A stretch of 64,000 nucleotides of DNA, from positions 3,162,001 to 3,226,000 of the forward strand of contig JAKJHU010000039.1 of assembly GCA_022316685.1 (NCBI GenBank), read 5' to 3'. The notes beneath the pieces were generated by a model. It was given only the letters and a program-made list of their open reading frames with translations, was not told where the DNA came from and made no database searches. This document shows, one piece after another, positions 24,766 to 37,000 of this stretch. Origin of the DNA: Progne subis subis (taxonomy: Eukaryota > Chordata > Aves > Passeriformes > Hirundinidae). Within the stretch, counting starts at the first letter, position 1. Each line of letters opens with the position of its first letter. Both the position numbers and the translations under genes were made by a program.

Positions 24766-27246
24766 CTAGATTTCTGTTCAACCAAGTGTGGGAAATGTGA
24801 TTCTCTGCAGAATCAAGTAGTGGTATTTGCATGGCACTTCAGCACAGAGCAGTGGGAGGGCTGTAAGCAGCTCATGCTTCCACGTTCACTCAGCTGCCTG
24901 TTCTCCTGCTCAGTAAAAGAGGAAGAACAGAGCTGAGCTCCTGTGCATGAGAAGTCTGGGAATGGGTGAGGGAGTGGGTTGAACTAGGTAGCCTGACTTC
25001 CAGTGGAGTGGGAGAAAACGGAGAATTTCTAACTCTACCACCACTGTGAACTGCGAGTGCTGTGAAGGCAGGCAGTAGAGCTCTGGCCCTTGGAAAAATC
25101 AGACCAGTTGGAAAGAGGAGGGTTAGAAATGAGAGGGAGATCCTGGATTAGACCCAAGGCCCCTTGAAATCATCACTGATCTTTGTCCCATATACCTAGT
25201 GGCTTTGTGGTGCTGGATAGTGTGATTCTGTGTTGGGTCAGCTATCAAAATTGTGGAAGTGCTATTGCCTGCAGTAAACCCTGCTGACAGGCAGGTATTA
25301 CCCAAGCTTTGCACCTATGCAGATGAGAACAGATACAGTGAGTGTTGCCAAAAACTCTGGTGGAGTTTAAATTGGTAGTGTCCTACTTCAGTCTTAAAAG
25401 ATGGCTAAATATAGGTGCACACACACATACCTCAGCGCTTTTATTTCACATGGTGTGTAAGTCTAAAGAATGTGACTGTAATGCTTTTGTGTCAATTTAC
25501 TGATGTCCTTTGGTTTTGGACTGAAAGCCCACAGTGAAGTTTCAGAGTATGCAGCCTTCCCATCCACTTGGAGGGTGTGGAGTAGAGTTTGTTTATGCTG
25601 CTACTGTGCTGAGAATGAGCTGGGGTCCTGTACTAGTGTCTGTCCTCTTACTTGTATTGGGCAGTCCGGTGTTCAGCTGAGCTAGAGAAATGGTATTTTT
25701 ATTTGCTATTATGAACCATGGTAGGTATTTGAAACAAGTACTGAAAACAGATTTTAGTTCCAGTTGAACAATGCCTGATCTCTTTTTAATCTGGCATATG
25801 GGGTATACCTAGGTGAGTGTGCTTGTGGATGAATGAACTAAATCCTTACAGATAAGCTATTATTTCTTTAAAGCATCTCTATTTACCTTGTGGAGACTGT
25901 CACTGATTGTACAAGCTGCTGTGTGTTTCTTGGGGAGGGAGGAGTGCTCCCAGCTCTCGGGGGAGATGCTCAGCATGTCTCTGGAGTTCAGTAGTCTTTA
26001 AGATGGGACACTTCACCAAGATAAAGTTAAGATGACAATAAAAAGCAAAGAAAAGAATCTGCAGTAGTATCCCTTAGTATGATAGCATCTAGAGACTCAA
26101 GCAGCATGTTAGATCATCATCCTGGGGGCTCTTGTGAAGTCATCTTAGCCATATATTTACAGTCCAGATGTACAAAATATAGTGAAGGAAGTACTTTAAT
26201 TCCAAAATGGAGAAATGAGCGACAAAGGGAATAAACTACTTCTATGGCCTTTTAACCAGAGGCTTGTGGTACAACTAGAAATCAAACCCAAGAACACAGA
26301 AAGAACAAAGTGCTGCTGAGTTCCATATTATTTTTCCTGTTCCTGGTTACTATGCCCAGTTTCACTCAAAGATACTAGAGCCTAAAAAAAAATTCAAAAC
26401 ACTTAATTTAATGAGAATTTCCTTTTACTTTTTTTTTTTCTCCCATAGGCCAGTTAATATTGAGTAGTTTCACTTTTGATTTCAGCAATTTCTACACAAT
26501 CATATGTCAGTTCCTGTTCTGTACTACAAGACAGCAGTCTTGTTTTCTTATGAACACTGTAAAGGGAGGCACATCTCTTCTTAACAAAAACTTTTTCTAA
26601 TATTTGACAGTTTTCCTACCATTATCCCTGTAATTAAAGGTCATATTATGTTATAGAACCTGCCTGCGCCTCCTTTTTAAGGTCCATTAAGACCATCTTA
26701 GGATCATAACTGGAAGAATAATTCTGGTGCCAAATAAGAGTATGTCTGTAATATGCAGATGAATTGGATACAATATTCCTGAAGGAGGCTATAATATAAA
26801 CTTATCAGCTGTTCAGACTTCTAACAGATTTCTGCAGATGTGAGTTTACCAAAGATACTTTTTGTGTAGAGCTTATTTTAGGTTTTTAAATTTTTAATGG
26901 CTTTTATCAACTTTTGCCATGGTGAACCCTGCATTTGGGGTGGAACTGACTTGACAGGAGCAGGTTTGTTTCTCTGATGATTTGGTCTGGATTTTAATAG
27001 TCTGGTAACAAACTTCTGCGAGTTTTGCTCCTGGCTCTCCAAAATTCTGGAATTAAAATGTCATTTGAAATCTGCTTTTAATTCAAGTCCTTCCGCACTC
27101 CGAAGTACTTTGTGTTAAAAAGCAAACGGAACCCCCAGCCGTCCTGGTCTCTTGCAGGGGTGTTCTTGGAAAGACCCCTGATTTTCGGCTGTCGGCTCCC
27201 GCCGGCCGGCAGCGCCGGGAGCGGCGGCTGCAGCGGCGCGGCGCGG

Positions 27247-27260
27247 CCGGCAGAGGGCGC
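27247..27260 (+). promoter_or_regulatory. CTCF-like core motif
   Basis: The 14-mer CCGGCAGAGGGCGC closely matches the CTCF core consensus (CCASYAGRKGGCR), with one deviation at the third base. It lies in the centre of the CpG islet. Occupancy cannot be judged from sequence. Confidence 0.5.
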
Positions 27261-27299
27261 GGCGGGCAGCGGGAGCTCCGCGCCGGGGCCGCTCCCAGC

Positions 27300-27320
27300 G
27301 GGATTTCCCCGCGGCGGGAA
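27300..27320 (+). promoter_or_regulatory. NF-kB-like and E2F-like motifs
   Basis: GGGATTTCCCC (27300-27310) fits the NF-kB consensus GGGRNYYYCC, and GGCGGGAA (27313-27320) fits an E2F site. They sit side by side at the downstream end of the CpG islet. Both are short and can occur by chance in GC-rich DNA. Confidence 0.4.
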
Positions 27321-27423
27321 CGGCCGCGCTCGAAGCGGCGTTTGCTGGGAGCTGCACCAGGGCTGCGTTCAGCCTCCAGTTCAACTCATTCTCACCGTTC
27401 TTTATTTTTGTCACCTCGTCTAG

Positions 27424-27445
27424 AACAAAACAAAACAAAACAAAC
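27424..27445 (+). repeat. AAAAC pentamer repeat
   Basis: About four tandem copies of an AAAAC-type pentamer lie just downstream of the CpG islet. It is a simple microsatellite. Confidence 0.8.
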
Positions 27446-27654
27446 CCGTAGCTTTTTGGGACAGGGAGTGCGGATGGTTTTCAGTTCCCCTTTGATTTGT
27501 TAGAAAGCACATCAGCACCCTGACCATGCTGAGTCCTGAGCTTGGTCTATCATGTACGTATGTGTGGCACATTTCCATAGCACTTAGGAGCAAAATTGTG
27601 AATCTAAATCTGGGAGCAGGGAGTGCCAGGAGGTGTTCGGGTTTTGTCTTCGCT

Positions 27655-27656
<2 letters not shown>

Positions 27657-27705
<49 letters not shown>
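27657..27705 (+). repeat. T49 homopolymer
   Basis: This is an uninterrupted run of 49 T, the longest homopolymer in the window. It lies about 310 bp downstream of the CpG islet. No transposon body is recognisable beside it. Its length is probably polymorphic and may be misjudged by sequencing. Confidence 0.9.
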
Positions 27706-27706
<1 letters not shown>

Positions 27707-29020
27707 TACCAGTAAAGATACTGAATTCTGTCAGGCCTTTTCTTTTGGGTTTTTGGCCGAAATTTTAGTATGAGTTTATTCATCAGCTAAGCCTGCAGCT
27801 TACAGATGGGTCCATCAATGCTCCTGAATCAAAACAGTAGACTCCAATTCCCCACTAATCTTGTCTTCACAGCAGGACATGGCACCACAGGCAAGAAGCT
27901 GCTGCTTTAAGGCACTTACACATCCAGCTATGACTTGTGTTAGAAAAAGTGACTTTCTGTCACCTAGAGAAAACTCATCAGTGTGAGACCTTCTTGTGAA
28001 TCAGCTTCTTTCTATTATACATACATTTAACCATTATATTCCATCTCATCCACCACCTTTAAATTCTACCTACAACAGGAACATTTGCTGGTCAAGATCT
28101 CTGGCCAGATAAAGCTTGCTTTTCTTTTCTTACATGGCACTAAGAATACCAGAGAACCTGGTCTTTTTGCACGTATTCACTGACACAGAATCATGACATA
28201 GAAGTCCTGCAGTAAAATATGCATTTCTTCTGTAGCGAATCTGCAGTAGAAGTGCCCATCTCTGCCCTTCAAGTCGTACCACACCATCACATCCTTGCAT
28301 CTCCTGTGCCCCACACAGTACCAGGGCCAATGGAATATGTCTTTTTCTCTCAGCTTCTCAGTATGTGAAATGGAGGTGCTAAAACATCAGTCTCATTTGT
28401 CTAACTCAGAGGAGTACCTAACAGATATATAAGAAATACTTTTAGAGACACTGGGAGGGGTATGGGAGGCCTCTAAATAAAAATAAATGAATCAATAAAT
28501 CATGCGATTTGCCAAGCCCTCAAAGTGCCATCATTGAATGTTTTGGCCATCAGTAGAAAGCCTTGCAAGACTTGTATGGAAGTGCATCAGCTCTGGTGCA
28601 CAGCCTGGGCTTATGTGTACCAGGATGATGATGAAAAAATAAGTAATTTGTCACACACCCATATATACAAGTAAAGAGACACCACAGGTGAATTGTTGAG
28701 CCAGTTTTTGCAAGGCTGGCTGTGCAGTGTAAGTTGCTGGAAAGATATCTTGAGTTTTGCACGGTGTAATTCTTCTTGCTTTGTTTTTCTGGCCACTGGG
28801 GAGGTGGCCTTCTGTATGTCATGGCTGCCAGGCTGTGGTGACCTCTCCTTCAAATCATGTGCTGCTCTTGCTGGGCGTTACATGTGATAAGCTGCAAATT
28901 CTTAGACTAATCCAGCTCAGTGACTACTGTAAGTAAATGTGTATTTTCCCCCCAAATGGAATTTCATGATTTTGCAGTTATGGAAGCAAAACACTCATTT
29001 TTAGAAAAGCAAATAATATT

Positions 29021-29030
29021 CTATAAATAG
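29021..29030. promoter_or_regulatory. MEF2 consensus site
   Basis: CTATAAATAG is a perfect palindromic-class match to the MEF2 consensus YTAWWWWTAR. DPF3 is expressed in heart and somites and, as I recall, has been reported as a MEF2A target, so an intronic site is plausible. Several chance matches are expected in 64 kb of AT-rich DNA, so the sequence alone is weak support. Confidence 0.3.
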
Positions 29031-32000
29031 TCCCGTCAAGAAAACAAAAACATTGTTTCTGCTGCTTAACTCCACAGTCATGCTGGTAGAATTTACAGTA
29101 TTAATTTTGTGTAAATAGTTTCTCTTCCATTTGTAAGATCTGGAACAGGTCACTACACGTATTTTACATTCAAAGTTTTACCAGAAGAACTCTGCTGTTT
29201 AGCTAAAATGGCTCATATGAATCACACAGGATTACTCCTGGTTCTTGTGTGGTTGAGCCAGTTTGCATAATTAGGAGAGAGATGCATGAAGAAGCTACTG
29301 GGCTTTGGAACCCCTCTGGGTTTTGATCAAAAGCCCACTGAAGCCAAACCCCTCTGGCTCTAGTCATCAGGCTAAGGCAGCAGTAGCAACTGAGCAAGAT
29401 AAGGCAATTTTGGAAGCTGTTAAATCTAGTTTTCTGAGTCCTCCAGATCTTATCACTGGGAATGGGAACATAGGCTGCATGTGCAGCATCCCATAGACAC
29501 AAGGCTGTTTTAATTTCTGCAGAAGCAGTGCAGCCACTCAAAGGTATTTTTTTCCACTGGTGTGTCATCTTAGCTGTATTTAGTATATTTGTGAAAATAG
29601 AGTTATGATGACTTTGGAGACAGGCTGTTCTGAAAAATGTTTTGGTCACTACAGTCGGCCATTAAATTGAAGGAATGAATTGTGCTGTTGATCTCCTTGG
29701 AGCCTCTCCAGTGTGACCGCAGGTCATCTCTATCTCTCAGGGTCTGGCCTGCGAGACGTGAGGGAGGGCTCGGGCAGCTGAGATGGCATTGGCTTGAAAT
29801 ACCTGGGCTGCTTGAGAGAGAGCTCCCTTGTCGTGCCTCCACCAGTCTGAGCTATCCAGCCCATTGCTCTACTCCTTCACTGTTCTTGGCTACTGTGTTT
29901 GACCTACATCTGGCTGCTAGGACACGTCTTTGGGAAGAGGTTGTTCAGCATGTGCCTCTCAAGCTGCCAAGGCCTGACTGAGTGCTGTGTCTCTAGGAGA
30001 CACATTATTCCTCCTGGAGAGGTAGAACTGCTGTGGGATTTATCCCCTTGCTATGAAGTTAACATCGATGTGTGTAAGTAACCATTCAGGATTATTTGTT
30101 TATGAAATAAACAGATTTAACCTTAAAATGAAGGGAGTGAAGGTAAGCTCAAAGCTTCCCAGAAGAAAGGGCTATGGGAGCCACTGGGATACACCAGGAA
30201 TGGTGTCTGGGGAAATGCTGGAACCTGTCAGATCCATTTCCCTCAAGGCACAAATCACCAGCTCTCCAGCATGGGGAGGGGCACAGGAAGCTGTATGCCC
30301 TGTAGGAATCTTAGAGCTAGAACTGAACCTGAACAAGCCCACAGCCCCTTTTCTAAATATAGCCAGTAAAAATGCCTGAAAAAGGATAAGCCACGTGGTC
30401 AAAAGGGTTTTTGTGGTGCACAGGTAGTGTTCAGATGCAAGTACTGGACACAAGATCCTAGGAAATGGGTATTTTTAATCTAATTCATTGCATCTATTTT
30501 GTGTGTTCATATGGGTAATTCTGGGAATTCTCTGGTAATCACATGAAAAAGGGTTTATTGGATCAAGTCCCCAGGGCTTAGTCTCATAAGATGCCAAGCT
30601 GTCTAAACCCAGCAAAGGAAAGCACCTGAGCTTGGGCTTTAAGAACGTGACCAATCTTTTAGTAATTAATGGGACTTGTCACATGCTTGAAGTTAAATCT
30701 GCATGTAAAGTACTGGGCGGGACCAGACTCACAGGTTTGCTACTCAGCATCCTGCACTGATCCCAGAGAAGTCACTGGCCTGCTTGATCCATGGTATGAT
30801 AGGACCTGTGTGCTGCTTTATGGAAGAAAATGTTAGCAAAACCCAGCAAAGATATTATGGAATACAATTATGTAAAATATGGGTTTTAAACCCCTATTTA
30901 TTAAATTTTATTGTTCTCCTAACACATAGCAAATTAAATTGATTTGTAGCATGAAATATTTTAATATTTATAGCAGGTGTTATTTTCCTTGTGCATAATA
31001 CAACAGAATGAGCAATAAATGTTAATATAACGTTCAGTTTCAACTCTTACAAGCTTTATAGTATTGCTGAGAGTAGAATGGAGAGAGAGTATGATGACTT
31101 CCCCTCCCACTTCCCCTCCCTGCTGGAAGTTTCCATTCTTCATTCCTATTCTGTAGTAAACACTTTACAGCCTCATAATCATCTCGTACCTGAGAGATAT
31201 TAAGTACGTTTTTACTAGATTATGATTAATTTCAATATTCCCTGCATTTTTCACGTGATTGACTAGTAGTTTATTACAGGTATTTTATTCTGTCAGGATT
31301 CTGACACCATTGGTGTTTGCCATAGCATCCCTTCCCAGTAATGAACTCCATTGGGGAAGGAGATTTGATGCAATACATTGGAATAGGTGGATATAGCTTT
31401 TATGTGCAATGCCTTCTAGACCAGAGATCTCACTGAGGATGCACTTGGAGCATGGTTTCCCTTAAACAAATCAGGTAATTTAGGTCTGGGGCCTTAGCTG
31501 TTGTAGGTAGGTAGTTCTGATAAAGACAACAGCAAGCAGTGATTTCTATCAGCTAAAGCCATGGTTCTTGATGTAAGAGAAAGGATGAAAACTTTACCTC
31601 TCTTGATGGAAATGATATCCTTCTGAATGCATGTGATTGCCCTTGGCAAGTGTGTGGTTTATGTCTTAGGAAAACATATGGTCATGATTAATATCCTATG
31701 CATGTCCTAAAGAGTTGTAGTGAGAATCCTCTTGTTGTTGGCCTAAAATAAACAGCATTGCATGATGGGAATAAAAGACAAATTTTCAAAGCTGGCTCGG
31801 ATAGAGTGCTAAAACTACATATAAACACTTGCTTCAAGTGACTCATTGCTTTGTGTTTTTGAGGGATGGAGAATGCTTTTATCTTCTCTTGATTTCCTTG
31901 GTGCAATGTCTGTAAACGACACAGTTACAGATATGTGCTACTCTGACAAAGTGAGGTTCGTGATTACAGGAATTTCTGCAGTGATGCTAATTTGTAAGTG

Positions 32001-32270
32001 ATGCAACGGATACATCTCTCATGTAATGCTCATTGCCTAAGTGAGGTAGCAGCACGGCAGGAGAACTGGAAGGAAACACAGAGGCTGTATCTGTGAGTGG
32101 TGATATAGACCAGGACACAATCAGCAACAAAGACACTATTAACTAAATAGAAAGGACTGAGGATTAAGTGCTTTATGCCTCTGAAGTTGCTATACCAGGC
32201 AGGGCTGGCACTATAAATAAACTTACAGTATATTCTTCCAGGGAGCTTTCTGCTAATATCTAAGTGGGGG

Positions 32271-32293
32271 AAAAAAAAAAAAATAAAAAAAAA
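32271..32293 (+). repeat. A-rich run
   Basis: A 13-nt A run, one T and then nine A residues. It is simple sequence in intron 3 with no recognisable element attached. Confidence 0.8.
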
Positions 32294-33054
32294 TTAACCT
32301 TTTTCTGCTAAAGATGATGCCCCAAGTATATCTGAACTCTCAGCAAGTGCTACAGATGGAACAAGAGTGCATCCAACTTTTTTGTTTTGCCTTTCAATCC
32401 TGAATCTTAATTAGTTCCCTACTGCTTTAGTACATGCACAACATTTTAATAGTCATAAGGACTTACTCCAACCCACACTGCCATTTCCACTATCCCCTCC
32501 TTCATACCAGTAGTGATTGTCTCCCTGCTACCCCTCCATATTTAGTGTAAAGAAAACTAAATAGCCAAGCGTGTGGCTGTAGATTGATGAGGTTGTCACA
32601 CCATTCTCTACCGTTTTCTTCCAACCTGCACTGTGCTCTAATAGATGGATGATTGCCGGGGGAGAGAGAGACTTAGCAAATCCCACAGCCAGATGTTCAG
32701 GGATGGACAGAGCGACCTTCTCAAGGAACCCAGAGGACTATAGCTGTGTCCTTCTGAGGGAGAAGGACAGCCAGGTGCCTCTGGCTGCCTGTGTTTATCT
32801 CTCATTTCAAAAGGAGCACAAATGGACTCAGCATGGCTGCAAGGATGGATGTTTTTCAGTGCATTGCGGGAAATGACCAGTCATCCGTCTCTTCACTGTG
32901 GAGTCTGCCTGCAGCCATCAATCTTGTAGCCCAGCATGGCAGCTCCTTTTGGCTTAGTTTGGCTCAGTGTTAGCTGAACAAAGGGAAAGCTGAGCAGAAG
33001 GAAAGGAGAGAAGAGCAACTATTCTCTATTTCACTTTGTTTTCCCCTTGCATAG

Positions 33055-33068
33055 CTCTCTCTCTCTCT
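33055..33068 (+). repeat. CT dinucleotide repeat
   Basis: Seven tandem CT units within a pyrimidine-rich stretch of intron 3; an ordinary microsatellite. Confidence 0.8.
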
Positions 33069-34370
33069 TCCTCATTATTACCTATTTTCGCTGTATTTTG
33101 TAAGGTGTGGAAATGTATATTTTCAGGATCTGGGAGTTTACAGCATTTCTCTCTGTTAGCAGAGAGGATAAAGGAGAGGGATATTGAAAAGACATGATTC
33201 AAGGCCCAGAGATTCCCTTTTTCCAACTTTTCTGTGGCAGTTTTCAGAACAAGCATGCTCTAGTTAGCTGCAGCAGATAGGGAGAAGGAATATAGCATCT
33301 TTCCTCCATCTTGCTGTTTTTCTGCCTTTTTTTTCTTAATTCCTTCCTCACTGCCACATTAGTGTTTTCAGGTGTGTACTTCATCTCTCCATTCCTGTTC
33401 TACTCAAAAAGCAATCAACAGAGCCACATGATGGGACTTTCTGGATACAGGTGTGTGCTGATGCCCAGAGCCACGATGGCAGCTCCTGCTGGCAGTGAAG
33501 CTCGCTTGGGTCAAACCCTTTTGACGTAACAGTACTGGGTTGTGCAGGCTTTGCATGAGCTGCCTGACCTCATCCAGCACCTGTGGTTCCTTCTGTGAAA
33601 CCAGAGGTCATGGCAATATCTCCATTGGTATGCAGCCTATCAGAGGAAAACACATTCAGACAGGCCTGTTTGCACACCTAGCACTGAATTAGCCACTTTC
33701 AGCACTGAACTCAGATGGGCCAGTTTTTGCCTGAAATACTCAGATTTGATGTACTTTGAGCCAGGCTGAAAGGAAAAAACATGTGTGAATACACTGCCTG
33801 CTGGACTCCCATAGGTAAGATCTGCTTTTTTTCCACAGTGAGCTGTAATGTTGTTCCTTATTCTGTTTTCCCCTAATATTCTTGCCTCTGGATATCATAA
33901 CACTTCATGTTTGGCTAATTCTGTAGAAGGCTTATGTAGAGATAGCATTGTTCCCCTTAGCACTGCCTCACTGTGATGTTTGATTGATGCATTTAAAACA
34001 AACAAACAAAAAAGTGTGATTACATTTACCTTTTAATTCTCCTGGTTGATCACAATGATCTAAGCATCAGGCCTGACAGAGCCAGGCTTCCCTGCAGAAC
34101 TGTGGTAGGAGATTTCTCTCTCCCAGTTTTTACTGTAGGAAGAGAACTGAGATCTCCCAGGCATAAAGAGGGACCAGCTAAGCACTGGGGAAGAGCAAGG
34201 GAACTCTGTAAATACTGGACACAGAGATCTCTGAGAAATCTTTACCTGCTTTCAACCCAAATGTGCCATCTGGAGTGAACAGACTTATGCCAAGCTGGGG
34301 AAAATTTATACCATCATGGACTTAAAGAGCTGCTTTGCAGTATGTGCTGAGGTGGTGGTTGGGTTGTTGG

Positions 34371-34401
34371 TTTTTTTGGTTTTTTTTTTTTTTTTTTTTT
34401 T
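34371..34401 (+). repeat. T-rich tract
   Basis: Seven T, two G, then 22 T residues, preceded by G/T-rich DNA. It is simple sequence in intron 3, and no transposon is seen next to it. Confidence 0.85.
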
Positions 34402-35585
34402 CCCTTACCATAAACTTAAAGGATAAACCCTCAAGAAAAACATTTGTTTGGTGAAAACCAGTTTCTCCTCTCCCACACCTTGCATAAGCAGGCTTTACAA
34501 GTGGGCACAAGACCTTTCTGAGTGGGGATATTCATGGAATTCTTTTCTATTTTCTTTACGAAATGGATGGCATCCTTTTCCAACCTGTGCGTTTAATTGT
34601 GCCACTTCTGAATGAATGGTCATATTTTCTGCTACTACTCCTTTTGCCTCCCTGCAAATTCTGAAAAAGACAAATCTTGTTCACGTTGTCATGAGACAGC
34701 CTACCCCAGATGGCACATCTGTGTCTCGGGATGCCCTCTGGCTGGCCTGTTGGCAGGCATTTCCGTGGCTTTGAAGGTCACCTTGTTTACACCTTGCCTT
34801 TTTCCCCCTCCCTATTCAGAGGCTTGCTGAGCCTGCAGGCTGGGCTTCGCCATCTGCATTTTCTCTGGTGCCATTAATCTTCCTGTTTACCATTCTGTTA
34901 TTAATTCTAGAGTTCACCTTTTTGTCTAAACCCTTTATAGGCATCTTGAAATTGCTTGCCTTTTTGTGGCAAGAGATCTGAGCATCTCAGAGATAATTTG
35001 CTTTGTTCTTTCCCATTTTTGAAAGGATACCTACTAGCATCTCATGCCATTTTTCTATTACAAGCCTTCCTTCTTATAATAACATTTTTTCACTTATATA
35101 GCTTCATCTGTTAGACGTATCTTAACATAGGAGTAAATATTATCTTTGTCCTTTGGAATTTGTGAATTGGCCACTAAAATATGATATCTGTGGAAATAGT
35201 CCTACTTGTTCAGTGTTTTTCTTGGCTGGAAGGAAAATATGTTCAAATCTGTCTTTGTGAGAGCCTGTAAGACCACCTTGCATTTTTGGTGCATTCTATT
35301 TGAATGCCTGAACGCCTATGAATATTAAACAAGCCTTACCAAACCCCAGAGGATAGGTGAAGACTATCTCCATTTGACAGATGATGGAAAAGCAGAGAGC
35401 GCCTCTGTTAGAATTTGGCTCAGCATCACTTGGTGGGACAGCAGAGATGCCAAAGGCAGCATCTGGGGTGGTTGCTCCCTATGCCATCCCCAAAATCATT
35501 GCTGCTTTGCTGTGGCCTTTCTGTCCTCCGTTGGTTTATGCAGTTCAGCGCTTGCTGAGCCAGGGATGCTGGCCCAGGTGTGCCT

Positions 35586-36658
35586 GGCATGGCTGTTCCT
35601 CAGGCATGGCCATTCCTCAGGCACGGCCGTGCCACTCCCTCAGGCACAGCCGTTCCTCAGGCATGGCCGTACCTCAGGCATGGCCGTTCCTCAGGTATGG
35701 CCGCACCTCAGGCATGGCCGTTCCTCAGGCATGGCCGTACCTCAGGCATGGCCGTTCCTCAGGCATGGCCGTACCTCAGGCATGGCCGTTCCTCAGGTAT
35801 GGCCGCACCTCAGGCATGGCCGTTCCTCAGGCATGGCCGTACCTCAGGCACGGCCGTTCCTCAGGCATGGCCGCACCTCAGGCATGGCCGCACCTCAGGC
35901 ATGGCCGTGCCACTCCCTCAGGTATGGCCGTTCCTCAGGCACGGCCGTTCCTCAGGCATGGCTGTTCCTCAGGTATGGCCGTTCCTCAGGTATGGCTGTA
36001 CCCCAGGCACGGCCGTGCCACTCCCTCAGGTATGGCCATTCCTCAGGCACGGCCGTGCCACTCCCTCAGGCACAGCCGTTCCTCAGGCATGGCCGTACCT
36101 CAGGCATGGCCGTTCCTCAGGTATGGCCGCACCTCAGGCATGGCCGTTCCTCAGGCATGGCCGTACCTCAGGCACGGCCGTTCCTCAGGCATGGCTGTTC
36201 CTCAGGCATGGCCGCACCTCAGGCATGGCCGCACCTCAGGCATGGCCGTTCCTCAGGTATGGCCGCACCTCAGGCATGGCCGCACCTCAGGCATGGCCGT
36301 GCCACTCCCTCAGGTATGGCCGTTCCTCAGGCATGGCCGTGCCACTCCCTCAGGTATGGCCGTTCCTCAGGCACGGCCGTTCCTCAGGCATGGCTGTTCC
36401 TCAGGTATGGCCGTTCCTCAGGTATGGCTGTACCCCAGGCACGGCCGTGCCACTCCCTCAGGTATGGCCGTTCCTCAGGCATGGCCATGCCGCTCCCTCA
36501 GGCATGGCTGTACCCCAGGCATGGCTGTGTCACTCCCTCAGGCATGGCTGTACCCCAGGCATGGCTGTGTCACTCCCTCAGGCATGGCTGTACCCCAGGC
36601 ATGGCTGTGTCACTCCCTCAGGCATGGCTGTACCCCAGGCATGGCCGTGCTGCTCCCC
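35586..36658 (+). repeat. 17/23-bp GC-rich minisatellite with higher-order structure
   Basis: This tandem array of about 1.07 kb has roughly 60 units. The basic unit is 17 bp (GGCATGGCCGTTCCTCA and variants). A 23-bp variant, in which GTGCCACTCCCTCA replaces GTTCCTCA, recurs about a dozen times. Larger duplication is visible: the blocks starting at 35641 and 36067 are near-copies 426 bp apart, and those at 35921 and 36353 are 432 bp apart. Both offsets equal whole numbers of 17- and 23-bp units. The last 160 bp (36501-36660) are four 40-bp units, each one 17-mer plus one 23-mer, the final one decayed. Because 17 is not a multiple of 3, all three forward frames stay open through the array and repeat the same 17-residue unit. 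This explains the three long overlapping open frames (up to 542 codons) and argues against coding. Confidence 0.95.
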
Positions 36659-37000
36659 GGGCCTGCCCGGCGTGCGGAGCGCTGCCTGCCCGCATGCCGG
36701 AGCTTTGCAGGCCGCACACAGGAGCGGGGCTGGGACAGCTGGCATCAGGCTGTGCTGCTCAGAGCCCTGCCACACCCCAGCTGATGCCTCCGGGTGAGCG
36801 GCTGTCTCTGCCTGCTCCCCAGAACTCCGGGTTAGTGGAGCTGCCACGCCGCGCGGGGCCAGGCAGAGCTGAGCGCACACCCCCTCAGTACGGAGCACCA
36901 GAATGCGCAGAGCAGGTTCCCGAGAATCCCTGCAGGACTCAGATTGGCTTTGGCAGGTTTATCAGCTCTGGCTTAGTGCCGGCTCTGCTAGGCCTGGACT
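36659..37000. other. GC-rich flank of the minisatellite
   Basis: Unique DNA immediately after the array has clearly more C+G and CpG than the rest of intron 3, including CCCGGCGTGCGGAGCGC near 36666 and CGCCGCGCGGGGCC near 36847. It returns to AT-rich intron by about 37.0 kb. No exon or gene is recognisable. It may be the unit-like ancestral sequence or a weak CpG-rich segment. Confidence 0.4.

Larger units (their letters stand above)
27184..27345. promoter_or_regulatory. Intronic CpG islet, candidate promoter or boundary element
   Basis: About 160 bp of very GC-rich DNA with roughly 30 CpG dinucleotides (counted by eye) lies inside otherwise CpG-depleted intron 3. It contains a close CTCF-core match, an NF-kB consensus match and an E2F-like GGCGGGAA. 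Such islets in vertebrate introns are often unmethylated promoters or enhancers; that function is inference here. A 104-codon open frame crosses it, but GC-rich DNA gives long chance frames and its Gly/Ala/Pro-rich translation resembles no family I know. The islet is short, near the lower limit of usual CpG-island definitions. Confidence 0.6.

Noticed and set aside
27112..27423. 104-codon + strand and 108-codon - strand open frames across the CpG islet.
   Set aside because: GC-rich DNA lacks stop codons in many frames. The Gly/Ala/Pro/Arg-rich translations on both strands show no family motif.
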